Shown here piece by piece: positions 1 through 7,291 of a stretch of DNA of 22,835 nt. A program made the position numbers and the translations under genes. Position 1 is the first letter of the stretch, and each line of letters begins with the position of its first letter. This DNA comes from an uncultured Bartonella sp. (GTDB lineage: Bacteria; Pseudomonadota; Alphaproteobacteria; Rhizobiales; Rhizobiaceae). Location of the stretch: positions 1 through 22,835 of the forward strand of contig CALTWN010000015.1 of the NCBI GenBank assembly GCA_943913205.1, in the 5' to 3' direction. Under the pieces are notes generated by a model. The model was given only the letters and a program-made list of their open reading frames with translations. It had not been told where the DNA came from and made no database searches.

Positions 1-1
1 C

Positions 2-7
2 TATAAT
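2..7 (+). promoter_or_regulatory. Possible -10 box upstream of secB
   Basis: A perfect TATAAT lies 49 bases before the secB start codon, and no other good -10 box lies between them. The matching -35 would fall outside the window, so this is only half a promoter. In DNA this AT-rich the hexamer can occur by chance. Confidence 0.3.
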
Positions 8-56
8 TTTGCTAATAAATAAATTACTAGCTTTACTTTCACATTAAGGAGTACCA

Positions 57-551
57 ATGAGCACTGAACCAATCCAATCAAATGATAATAATATAAATGG
101 CAATTTTAAAGTTATAACACAATATCTAAAAGACCTTTCTTTCGAAAGTCCTGGATCGCCACACTCTATTTTACAACTCAATAAAAATCCACAAATTAGT
201 TTAGACATAGATATAGCTTTAAATAAAATTGAAAACAAAGAAGCAGCAACAACTGAAGAGCTATACGAAGTTGTTCTAACCATAAAATCTTCTGCAAAAG
301 GCGAAGAGAACCAATCTATATTATTTCATGTAGAGCTACAATATGGCGGTGTATTTTTACTTTCAAACATACCAAGCGAGCATGTTCGCCCCCTATTAGC
401 TATTGAAGCCCCCCACTTACTATTTCCTTTTGCACGGCAAATCTTATGCGAGGCAACAAGAAATGGAGGTTTTCCACCCCTGCTTCTTGACCCTGTAGAT
501 TTTGCTGGGCTTTATTATAGCAATATAGAAAAGACCGCTGGAAACGCTTAA
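57..551 (+). CDS. secB: Protein-export chaperone SecB
   Basis: SecB is a cytoplasmic homotetrameric chaperone that keeps preproteins unfolded and hands them to SecA at the Sec translocon. The 164-residue product matches the family across its length. The early segment YLKDLSFESPGSPH (about residues 24-37) corresponds to the KDISFE..PH signature. The middle has EVVLTIKSSAK and a QYGGVF strand. The C-terminal half has LLFPFARQI followed by GGFPPLLLDPVDF, equivalent to LFPYAR..GTFP.L.L.PV.F in E. coli SecB. The length is usual for alphaproteobacterial SecB. An AAGGAG ribosome binding site at 46-51 lies 5 bases before the ATG and fixes the start. The gene stands alone on its strand and converges with the malic enzyme gene, with a shared palindrome as possible terminator. 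Confidence 0.96.
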   Translation: MSTEPIQSNDNNINGNFKVITQYLKDLSFESPGSPHSILQLNKNPQISLDIDIALNKIENKEAATTEELYEVVLTIKSSAKGEENQSILFHVELQYGGVFLLSNIPSEHVRPLLAIEAPHLLFPFARQILCEATRNGGFPPLLLDPVDFAGLYYSNIEKTAGNA

Positions 552-557
552 ATATTT

Positions 558-585
558 TAAGAGGAAATATTAATATTTCCTCTTA
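558..585. terminator. 28-bp perfect palindrome between convergent secB and malic enzyme genes
   Basis: TAAGAGGAAATAT and its exact complement flank a central TA, so each transcript could fold into a 12-13 bp hairpin with a small AT loop. It begins 6 bases after the secB stop and includes the malic enzyme stop codon (583-585). The position suits a bidirectional terminator for convergent genes. Against a classic intrinsic terminator, there is no long U-tract after the stem in either direction. The hairpin is certain from the sequence; its function is inferred. Confidence 0.6.
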
Positions 586-1782
586 GCTCCGCGCTACACC
601 TGTATCTATAGCCGCTTGTGCTACCGCTTGTGGTATGGTAGTTGCTAACCGTTTATCAAAAGGCGAAACAATAATATATTCAGCAGAAAGTGAACGCTCT
701 GCGTCTTCTTGAGCTAATTTGGCTAACGCCTCTATAGCAGCTATTTTCATAGCTGTGTTTATAGTTTTAGCTTTTACGCTTAAAGCCCCCTTAAACATAT
801 AAGGAAAGCACAAAACATTATTAACCTGATTAGGGAAATCAGATCTTCCAGTAGCTATTATCGCATTAGGCTTTACAGACTTTATTTCATCTGGCATAAT
901 TTCAGGGTCTGGGTTTGCTAAAGCAAATATAATAGGCTTATCTGCCATGCCTGCTACCATATGGGCAGTTAAAGCCCCTTTTGCCGAAACTCCAAAAAAG
1001 ACATCAGCATCTTGCAAAGCCTCAGCTAAAGTACGGTTAGGAGTTTCAATAGCAAAATTACTTTTCCATTGGTTCATGCCTTCACTGCGTCCTTTATAAA
1101 TTACGCCTTTTGTGTCGCATAAGGTGATATTTTCTGGCCTTACCCCAATTTCTTTAAAAAGCTCTAATGATGCTAACCCGGCAGCCCCCGCGCCATTACA
1201 AACTAGCTTAAGGTTTGAAATATCACGATTAGTAAGTTTAATAGAATTAAGCAGGCCAGCGGCAGCCACTATGGCGGTACCATGCTGATCATCATGAAAA
1301 ACTGGAATATTCATAATTCGGCTAAGCTCTTTTTCAATAATAAAGCAATCTGGGGCTTTTATATCTTCCAAATTTATACCGCCAAAGCTGGGCTCAAGAT
1401 ATCTTACAACATTAATAAAATTTTCTACATCTGTAGTATCAACCTCAAGATCTATCGCATCTACATCAGCAAAATATTTAAATAAAGCTGCCTTACCTTC
1501 CATAACTGGTTTTGCAGCGCTAGCTCCCAAATTACCTAGGCCCAATATAGCCGTTCCATTAGTAATAACAGCAACCATATTGCCTTTCGCGGTATATTTA
1601 TAAGCCAGATCTGGGTCATCTGCTATAGCTAACACAGGCGCAGCCACCCCCGGTGAATAAGCCAAAGACAAATCTTCCTTTCCGCTCATAGGTTTAGTAA
1701 GAGCGATAGCAATTTTGCCATGAGGCTCAGTACTGTGGTAATGTAAAGCTTGTTGCGTTAACACTTTAATATTATCTGACAT
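583..1782 (-). CDS. maeB: Malic enzyme, short form without the phosphotransacetylase-like domain
   Basis: The enzyme decarboxylates malate oxidatively to pyruvate, reducing NAD(P), at the junction of the TCA cycle with pyruvate and gluconeogenesis. Over its 399 residues it follows the N-terminal catalytic half of MaeB closely. AYSPGVAAP at 41-49 supplies the catalytic Tyr (Y42), EGKAALFK at 95-102 the catalytic Lys (K97), and FGGINLEDI and FHDDQHGTA (162-170) the metal-binding acidic residues. GAGAAG at 197-202 is the dinucleotide-binding loop, and TGRSDFPNQVNN is a further conserved block. It ends at DTGVARS, the point where proteobacterial MaeB (about 750-770 residues) passes into its C-terminal phosphotransacetylase-like domain, which is absent here. 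Cofactor preference cannot be read. The ATG start matches family N termini; I see no strong Shine-Dalgarno sequence. The gene diverges from mutS. Confidence 0.93.
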   Translation of the reverse strand: MSDNIKVLTQQALHYHSTEPHGKIAIALTKPMSGKEDLSLAYSPGVAAPVLAIADDPDLAYKYTAKGNMVAVITNGTAILGLGNLGASAAKPVMEGKAALFKYFADVDAIDLEVDTTDVENFINVVRYLEPSFGGINLEDIKAPDCFIIEKELSRIMNIPVFHDDQHGTAIVAAAGLLNSIKLTNRDISNLKLVCNGAGAAGLASLELFKEIGVRPENITLCDTKGVIYKGRSEGMNQWKSNFAIETPNRTLAEALQDADVFFGVSAKGALTAHMVAGMADKPIIFALANPDPEIMPDEIKSVKPNAIIATGRSDFPNQVNNVLCFPYMFKGALSVKAKTINTAMKIAAIEALAKLAQEDAERSLSAEYIIVSPFDKRLATTIPQAVAQAAIDTGVARS

Positions 1783-1823
1783 TATTCTATTTTAAAACCT
1801 TTTATAAACTTTACTAGTTGGCA

Positions 1824-1839
1824 TATATTAGCTAATATA
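1824..1839. promoter_or_regulatory. 16-bp palindrome in the divergent malic enzyme-mutS intergenic region
   Basis: TATATTAGCTAATATA is a perfect palindrome in the 91-bp gap between two divergent genes. On the + strand it follows directly after TTGGCA (1818-1823), a 5/6 match to a -35 box. It fills the 17-base spacer before TAACAA (1841-1846), a weak -10 candidate; TATAAT at 1836-1841 overlaps its right edge but is too close to that -35. A repressor or activator site is possible. Low sequence complexity makes chance a real alternative. Confidence 0.35.
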
Positions 1840-1873
1840 ATAACAAGTTTAAACCAATTTACCAGTCTTTAAT

Positions 1874-4537
1874 ATGCACACGCCACGCTTATTTTCATCT
1901 GCATCCCAGTTTCAAAAACCAACACCTATGATGCAGCAATATCTGACCATAAAGGCACAATATTCTGAATATTTATTATTATACCGAATGGGAGATTTTT
2001 ATGAGATGTTTTTTGAAGATGCAGTACTAGCATCTAAAGCTCTTTCCATTACTCTCACAAAACGCGGCAAACATCACGGAATTGATATACCTATGTGCGG
2101 GGTACCATGCCATAGTTGTGAAGGATATCTTCATAAATTAATTGAACAAGGTCACAAGGTGGCGTTATGTGAGCAAATTGAAGACCCCGCACAAAGCAAA
2201 GCGCGAGGTAGCAAATCGGTAGTTAAGCGCGCGGTCACTCGTATACTAACTCCCGGAACCCTAACCGAAGATAATTTACTTAACCCCACTTGCGCAAATT
2301 ATTTAGTATCATTTGCAACTTATCAAAATCAGCTAGCTATTGCATATATAGATATATCTACCGGACTTTTTCGTACACTAGAAACCAGCGAAAATCGTAT
2401 GCTGACAGATATAAATCAGCTGAACCCCAAAGAGTTGCTTATTTCACAAAGGCTTAATGAAGAATCCTCAAAATTATTAAATAATTTAAATTTTTTTAAT
2501 AATATTATAAATTATCAAAGTGAAGTCAGTTTTAGTATATATGAGGCCGCGTATCGCATAAAAAACTATTATAATCTTATTGATGAAAAACCATTAGGCG
2601 AATTTTGCAAAGCCGAATTATGTGCTATATCCACTATAATAGCTTATATAGAAAAAACCCAAATAAATAATTTACCAACACTCAACCTACCCAGCAAAAT
2701 ATGTAATAATGATTTTTTATATATTGATGCCGCAACTCAACAAAATCTAGAATTATTCAAAACATTATCTGGATCAAAAAAAGGCTCTCTATTACATAGT
2801 ATAGACCATAGTGTAACAAGCGGCGGCGCAAGAATGCTAGCTGACAGATTAATGGCGCCGCTAAAAAATTCAGCTCGTATTAATGAGCGGTTAGAAAGCG
2901 TGAATTTCTTTGTTCAAAATACTGAAATATGTAACGCAATACGAGACACGCTTAAAAATTGCTTTGATGCTGAACGTTCTTTAGTACGATTAATGAGCGG
3001 CAGAGGCTCCCCTCGAGATTTAGGCGCAATACAAAATATTTTAGATATTGGCGAAAGCTTAAAAAACATAGTAAAGGGTATAATATTTCCTTTAGAGCTT
3101 AGTAACGCTTTAGGAAAATTCGCAGCTATTCCTGAAAAAGTAAAAAATATGCTTGATAATGCACTAATTTGTGAATTACCCATTCATAAAGAAGATGGTA
3201 ATTTCATAGCAGAAAATTATTGTGATGAGCTAGATAAAGCTAGAAATATTCAAAAAGAAGCAAAAAATCTAATCGAACAACTGCAAAAAAATTATATTGA
3301 TAAAACACAAATTAAAAATTTAAAAATAAAACATAATAATATTTTAGGATATTTTATAGAAATAACTGCCCTGCAAGCCAAACAGCTGGAATCTATCGAA
3401 ATAAATAACGCCCCCAAATTTATTCATAGGCAAAGCTTAGCCAATAATATGCGTTTTACCACAACCGAACTAAAACAAACAGAATATAATATTGTAAATG
3501 CTAACAGCAAGGCTTTAGAGATTGAATTACAAATATTTAAAGATTTATCAAATTTAATTTTGCAATATACAAACGAAATACGCGACATAAGCAACTCTTT
3601 AAGTGTTTTTGATGTAAGTTGTGCTTTAGCTCGCCTAGCAAGAGAAAACAAGTATTGTCGCCCTATAATAACTAATGATTTGCAATTTAATATAGAAAAT
3701 GGTCGCCATCCCGTAGTTGAATCTTCTTTAAAATCTTGTGGGGCGGCGAATTTTATTGCTAATAATTGCAATTTATCTCCAAAAGATAAAAATAGTTCGC
3801 AAGGAGGTTTTTGGCTGTTAACTGGTCCTAATATGGGCGGTAAATCTACTTTTTTAAGACAAAACGCCTTATTAGTGATTATGGCGCAAATGGGCTCGTT
3901 TGTGCCAGCTACAAAAGCACATATAGGCGTAGTTGATAGCGTTTTTAGCCGTGTGGGAGCATCTGATGATTTAAGCCGCGGTCATTCCACCTTCATGGTA
4001 GAGATGGTAGAAACCGCTACTATTTTAAACCAAGCTACACCACATTCTTTTGTTATTCTTGATGAAATAGGACGCGGAACAGCCACTTATGATGGATTAT
4101 CTATTGCCCAAGCCGCCGCAGAATATTTACATAATAATAATAAATGTAGGGCTATTTTTGCTACCCATTTCCACGAACTCGTAGCTCTAGAAAACGAATT
4201 GGAAAATCTTAGCAATCACACAATAAAAATATTAGAATATAAGGGTGATCTAGTGTTTTTACATGAAGTTATTAAAGGAAGTTCTGACCGTTCTTACGGC
4301 ATACAAGTGGCAAAATTATCAGGTTTGCCTTCTCAAGTAATATATAGGGCTCAACAAATTTTACAAAGTTTAGAGCAGAAAGCCCCATCAGAGCCCTGTA
4401 AAACTAACGCTCATGACGATACAAATATTGAATTACAGCGATTGAAAGAAGAAATCGAACAAATAGATGTAAATCACCTAACGCCCATGCAAGCTTTAGA
4501 AGCAATTTACCAATTAAGCTCTATAATAAAAAAATAG
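1874..4537 (+). CDS. mutS: DNA mismatch repair protein MutS
   Basis: MutS binds base mismatches and small insertion loops and, on ATP binding, starts methyl-directed or nick-directed repair with MutL. The 887-residue protein has the full domain order. The mismatch-binding domain includes the Phe-x-Glu motif (F42 and E44 in GDFYEMF), followed by connector, lever and clamp regions. The ATPase domain has Walker A GPNMGGKST at 651-659, Walker B VILDEIGRGT with the acidic pair D730-E731, and the signature-like SRGHSTFMVEM between them. A short C-terminal helix (PMQALEAIY) resembles the tetramer segment of E. coli MutS. The first Met is supported by alignment of the N terminus (TPMMQQYL begins at residue 17, as expected), although no clear Shine-Dalgarno precedes it. 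The stop codon is 3 bp from the 3' end of a convergent tRNA gene. Confidence 0.97.
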   Translation: MHTPRLFSSASQFQKPTPMMQQYLTIKAQYSEYLLLYRMGDFYEMFFEDAVLASKALSITLTKRGKHHGIDIPMCGVPCHSCEGYLHKLIEQGHKVALCEQIEDPAQSKARGSKSVVKRAVTRILTPGTLTEDNLLNPTCANYLVSFATYQNQLAIAYIDISTGLFRTLETSENRMLTDINQLNPKELLISQRLNEESSKLLNNLNFFNNIINYQSEVSFSIYEAAYRIKNYYNLIDEKPLGEFCKAELCAISTIIAYIEKTQINNLPTLNLPSKICNNDFLYIDAATQQNLELFKTLSGSKKGSLLHSIDHSVTSGGARMLADRLMAPLKNSARINERLESVNFFVQNTEICNAIRDTLKNCFDAERSLVRLMSGRGSPRDLGAIQNILDIGESLKNIVKGIIFPLELSNALGKFAAIPEKVKNMLDNALICELPIHKEDGNFIAENYCDELDKARNIQKEAKNLIEQLQKNYIDKTQIKNLKIKHNNILGYFIEITALQAKQLESIEINNAPKFIHRQSLANNMRFTTTELKQTEYNIVNANSKALEIELQIFKDLSNLILQYTNEIRDISNSLSVFDVSCALARLARENKYCRPIITNDLQFNIENGRHPVVESSLKSCGAANFIANNCNLSPKDKNSSQGGFWLLTGPNMGGKSTFLRQNALLVIMAQMGSFVPATKAHIGVVDSVFSRVGASDDLSRGHSTFMVEMVETATILNQATPHSFVILDEIGRGTATYDGLSIAQAAAEYLHNNNKCRAIFATHFHELVALENELENLSNHTIKILEYKGDLVFLHEVIKGSSDRSYGIQVAKLSGLPSQVIYRAQQILQSLEQKAPSEPCKTNAHDDTNIELQRLKEEIEQIDVNHLTPMQALEAIYQLSSIIKK

Positions 4538-4540
4538 AAA

Positions 4541-4616
<76 letters not shown>

Positions 4617-4668
4617 CTCACACATAACAACAATATAGATATATAAAAAATAATCAAGCTAATTGTTA

Positions 4669-5058
4669 TTATATATCATCATCTTCTGTAAAGCCTTCGC
4701 CTATTATTTCTTTAACTTCTGTTCCATCGTCCTCATCTTCTAAAAAACTATCATCTTCGGTATCTACGTCTACCATAGGTGTAGTTTCTTCATCTAAATC
4801 GGTCATATTATCTTCGGCTACTTCTTCATCATCAGCTTCTTCAAGAGTTAAAAATTCTGGAGAATCTAATGAAACTTCAGCCTCGTCTTCTGAAACTACT
4901 TCTTGTTCTATAATTTGAGACTTTACCGCATTCTCAAAATATGAAGTCGGATATGATTTTCCAGTATATGGAGAGACTATAGGATCACGCCCCAAATCAT
5001 AAAATTTTTTACCTGTTTCTGGGTCTACACGTTTTGTACCCAATTCTGCTTTTACCAC
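4669..5058 (-). CDS. TIGR02300 (FYDLN-acid) family protein
   Basis: The function of this family is unknown; it is nearly restricted to Alphaproteobacteria. The N-terminal 40 residues carry the signature: KAELGTKR, then TGKKFYDLGRDPIVSPYTGK. The rest is low complexity and very acidic, ending in a tail rich in Asp and Glu. I choose the GTG at 5056-5058 rather than an upstream ATG at 5086-5088. AGAGG at 5065-5069 sits 6 bases before this GTG, and relatives begin at the equivalent of VKAELGTKR, so the extra ten residues have no family counterpart. The product is then 129 residues. Many relatives have a Cys where this protein has Asp (TKRVDPETG), so any metal-binding role through that Cys is unlikely here. 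Its place beside tRNA-Ala and opposite aroA-cmk-rpsA fits the order I know from other alphaproteobacteria. Confidence 0.85.
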   Translation of the reverse strand: MVKAELGTKRVDPETGKKFYDLGRDPIVSPYTGKSYPTSYFENAVKSQIIEQEVVSEDEAEVSLDSPEFLTLEEADDEEVAEDNMTDLDEETTPMVDVDTEDDSFLEDEDDGTEVKEIIGEGFTEDDDI

Positions 5059-5109
5059 AATAAACCTCTTTTGAACTTTGCGATGCAATCATATTATAAT
5101 TTTTCATAA

Positions 5110-5138
5110 TGGTTAATTTTATATTAATTTAATGTCAA
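5110..5138 (-). promoter_or_regulatory. Possible promoter for the TIGR02300 gene
   Basis: On the minus strand a perfect TTGACA (-35, 5133-5138) is followed after 17 bases by TAACCA (5110-5115), a weak -10. It would give a leader of about 45 bases before the GTG start. The -35 and spacing are good; the -10 is poor. Confidence 0.33.
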
Positions 5139-5180
5139 CTAAAATTTTAATTAATAACATGATATGTTATATATTTAATT

Positions 5181-6506
5181 ATGATAACAAGCATTGAAAC
5201 CAAAAAGTTGCACGGCATTACGCAAATAGGCGGCGATAAATCTATATCGCACCGTGCACTTATTTTAGGCGCTATTAGCACTGGTTGCACTATTATAGAA
5301 AATTTATCAACTAGTGAAGATGTTTTACAAACCATAAATATATTAAAGCAATTAGGTGTACATATAATATTTTGCCAAAATATTAAAAAATGGAAAATAT
5401 ATGGGGTTGGACTAGGATGCTTTTTAGAGCCTAAGAAACCTTTAAATATGGGCAATTCTGGCACTGCTGCCAGATTAATAACAGGTTTATTATCTAGCTA
5501 TAAATTAAACACAATAATAACTGGAGACGAATCTTTAAGAAAACGCCCCATGGACAGGGTATTACAACCATTAAGCCTTATGGGCGGGCAATTTGTTTAT
5601 AATAATAAGCAAGCATTATTACCTATAACGATAAAACCAAACCCACATCCTGTACCAATTAAATGGGAAATGCAAGTTCCTTCCGCTCAGGTGAAAAGCG
5701 CTATAATGCTAGCCGCATTAAATACAGTGGGGCAAACACAAATAATAGAACATATCCCTACTCGCAACCATAGTGAGCTTATGTTTAAAGATTTTGGGGC
5801 AAATATTAATATCCAAAATAAAAACAACAGTAAAATAATTACTATTCAAGGTTTATGCGAATTAACAGCCAAAAATATTGTAATACCAGGAGATTTTTCA
5901 TCTGCTTCGTTTTTAATAGTTGCTGGTTTGCTTGTACCAAATAGCGAAATCACAATTAAAAATGTAGGCATTAATCCCACTCGCATCGGCCTATTACATT
6001 GTTTAAAAAAAATGGGTGCGCAGATTGAATTGCAAAATCATAAAAAACTAAATTTTGAGCCCATATGCGACATCACCGTAAAAAGCTCTGAGCTACACGC
6101 CACTACAGTGCCTTCAGCGCTTTGTGCTATTATGATAGACGAATTTCCTATTTTAGCTATAGCTGCCAGTTTAGCTAAAGGCCAAACTAGTTTTATGAAA
6201 GTATCTGAATTAAAATACAAAGAATCAAACCGCCTATTAAGTATTGCGCAGGGTTTAAAAAATTGTAATATAAAATGCAATTTGGAAAATGATAATTTAC
6301 ATATTTGGGGAAGCAAACCTCAAAATTTAACAGGCTGCATAATCAAAACATATAACGATCATCGCATTGCTATGAGTTTTTTGATATTAAGTTTATGTAG
6401 CCAACAAAAAATATATGTAGATGATATTAGTATGATAAAAACAAGCTTTAGCGAATTTTTTAATATATTAAAAAATTTGGGAGCCAGGAGAATATACTAT
6501 GAATAA
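5181..6506 (+). CDS. aroA: 3-phosphoshikimate 1-carboxyvinyltransferase (EPSP synthase), class II type
   Basis: AroA transfers the enolpyruvyl group of PEP to shikimate-3-phosphate, the sixth step of the shikimate pathway to chorismate. The 441-residue protein shows GGDKSISHRA at 17-26 (K20, S21, R25 bind substrate), GNSGTAAR at 91-98 and RKRPMDRV at 120-127. It also has SAQVKSA, TRNHSE, IDEFPILA with the catalytic Asp, LKYKESNR and NDHRIAMSF. The RPMxRV, SAQVKSA, NHSE and LDHR/NDHR blocks match class II enzymes such as Agrobacterium CP4 rather than the E. coli type. The residue corresponding to the CP4 resistance alanine appears to be Gly here (GNSGTA), by eye alignment. There is no evident Shine-Dalgarno. 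A 7-bp inverted repeat (5154-5170) lies just upstream. The gene overlaps cmk by 8 bp, so the two are very likely co-translated. Confidence 0.95.
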   Translation: MITSIETKKLHGITQIGGDKSISHRALILGAISTGCTIIENLSTSEDVLQTINILKQLGVHIIFCQNIKKWKIYGVGLGCFLEPKKPLNMGNSGTAARLITGLLSSYKLNTIITGDESLRKRPMDRVLQPLSLMGGQFVYNNKQALLPITIKPNPHPVPIKWEMQVPSAQVKSAIMLAALNTVGQTQIIEHIPTRNHSELMFKDFGANINIQNKNNSKIITIQGLCELTAKNIVIPGDFSSASFLIVAGLLVPNSEITIKNVGINPTRIGLLHCLKKMGAQIELQNHKKLNFEPICDITVKSSELHATTVPSALCAIMIDEFPILAIAASLAKGQTSFMKVSELKYKESNRLLSIAQGLKNCNIKCNLENDNLHIWGSKPQNLTGCIIKTYNDHRIAMSFLILSLCSQQKIYVDDISMIKTSFSEFFNILKNLGARRIYYE

Positions 6507-7152
6507 TTTTATTATAGCTATAGACGGTACAGCAGCTTCTGGCAAAGGAACAATTTCACGTTATTTAGCCAACCATTATAATTTCAACTATTTAGATACA
6601 GGGCTAAGCTACAGAGCTGTGGCTTACGCTGTTCTACAACAAAACATAACTCCAGATGATGAAAAAGAGTTATTGCAAATAGCATCAAAAATAGATTTTG
6701 TGAAATTTAATGAAGAGGCTTTAAAAGCCAACGAAGTAGGAAATTTAGCTTCAAAAATAGCTGTTAATCCGAAATTGCGAGAAATTTTAGTACAAAAACA
6801 ACGCGAATTTACTAATAATAGCGCAAAAGGAGCCATTTTAGACGGCAGGGATATTGGAACAATTGTTTGCCCCCAGGCACATGTAAAACTTTATGTTGAC
6901 GCAGAGCTTAATGTAAGAGCATTAAGGCGCTTTGAAATGCTTAGGCAAGCCAACATTAAAATATCACAGCAACAAGTTTTACAACAATTACAAGAAAGAG
7001 ATGAAAGAGATAAAAATCGCGCAACAGGAGCTTTATTAAAACTCTCTACAGCTTACGCAATAGATACTACAAATTTAACTATTGAAGAAACCATAAACAA
7101 AGCAAAAAATATTATAGAACCTGCATTAAATGGCTTTTTAGGTCTCAAATGA
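6499..7152 (+). CDS. cmk: (d)CMP kinase
   Basis: Cmk phosphorylates CMP and dCMP to the diphosphates with ATP in pyrimidine nucleotide recycling. The 217-residue protein begins with the P-loop GTAASGKGT at 10-18. It continues with the conserved YLDTGLSYRAVA and later LDGRDIGTIVCP, where the Arg-Asp pair contacts the nucleotide base and phosphate. RDERDKNR forms the LID-like region. The length is typical. An AGGAG lies within the end of aroA, 8 bases before the ATG, and the 8-bp overlap implies translational coupling. aroA-cmk-rpsA is a conserved order in many proteobacteria. Confidence 0.95.
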   Translation: MNNFIIAIDGTAASGKGTISRYLANHYNFNYLDTGLSYRAVAYAVLQQNITPDDEKELLQIASKIDFVKFNEEALKANEVGNLASKIAVNPKLREILVQKQREFTNNSAKGAILDGRDIGTIVCPQAHVKLYVDAELNVRALRRFEMLRQANIKISQQQVLQQLQERDERDKNRATGALLKLSTAYAIDTTNLTIEETINKAKNIIEPALNGFLGLK

Positions 7153-7194
7153 TGCTTGAAGATATATTAAAAAAGTTGTAAACTGCTACTAAAC

Positions 7195-7223
7195 TTGAAG
7201 GATTATTTTGCCGCTTAAATAAT
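7195..7223 (+). promoter_or_regulatory. Possible rpsA promoter
   Basis: TTGAAG (-35) and AATAAT (-10, 5/6 match) are separated by exactly 17 bases in the cmk-rpsA gap. A start site near 7230 would leave a leader of about 60 bases before rpsA. A separate promoter would suit the much higher demand for S1 than for Cmk. Prediction from sequence only. Confidence 0.4.
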
Positions 7224-7258
7224 TTTCCTTTTATTTCAACCAAACTATGCGGCTATAT

Positions 7259-7274
7259 GTTGGTACATACCAGC
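7259..7274 (+). promoter_or_regulatory. Small hairpin in the rpsA leader
   Basis: GTTGGTA and TACCAGC pair over 6-7 positions (one G-U) around a very small loop, 7 bases upstream of the rpsA AGGAG site. In E. coli, S1 represses its own translation through leader structure, so a similar role is conceivable. The stem is short and this could be chance. Confidence 0.25.
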
Positions 7275-7291
7275 ATTTACCAGGAGTATTT

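Noticed and set aside
3424..3771. A 115-codon minus-strand frame inside mutS
   Set aside because: It is antisense to the MutS clamp and lever region, which is fully conserved on the + strand, and has no recognisable features of its own.
4621..4668. Possible terminator between the TIGR02300 gene and tRNA-Ala
   Set aside because: The only pairing (ATAACAACAAT with ATTGTTAT) is imperfect with a long AT-rich loop, so I do not call it.
5059..5088. ATG start ten codons upstream for the TIGR02300 protein
   Set aside because: Relatives begin at the KAELGTKR segment, and AGAGG is correctly placed for the GTG at 5058, not for the upstream ATG.
7247..7291. Fifteen-residue N-terminal extension of ribosomal protein S1
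   Set aside because: The ATG at 7247 lacks a ribosome binding site and the extra residues have no S1 counterpart. The ATG at 7292 has AGGAG at the right distance.
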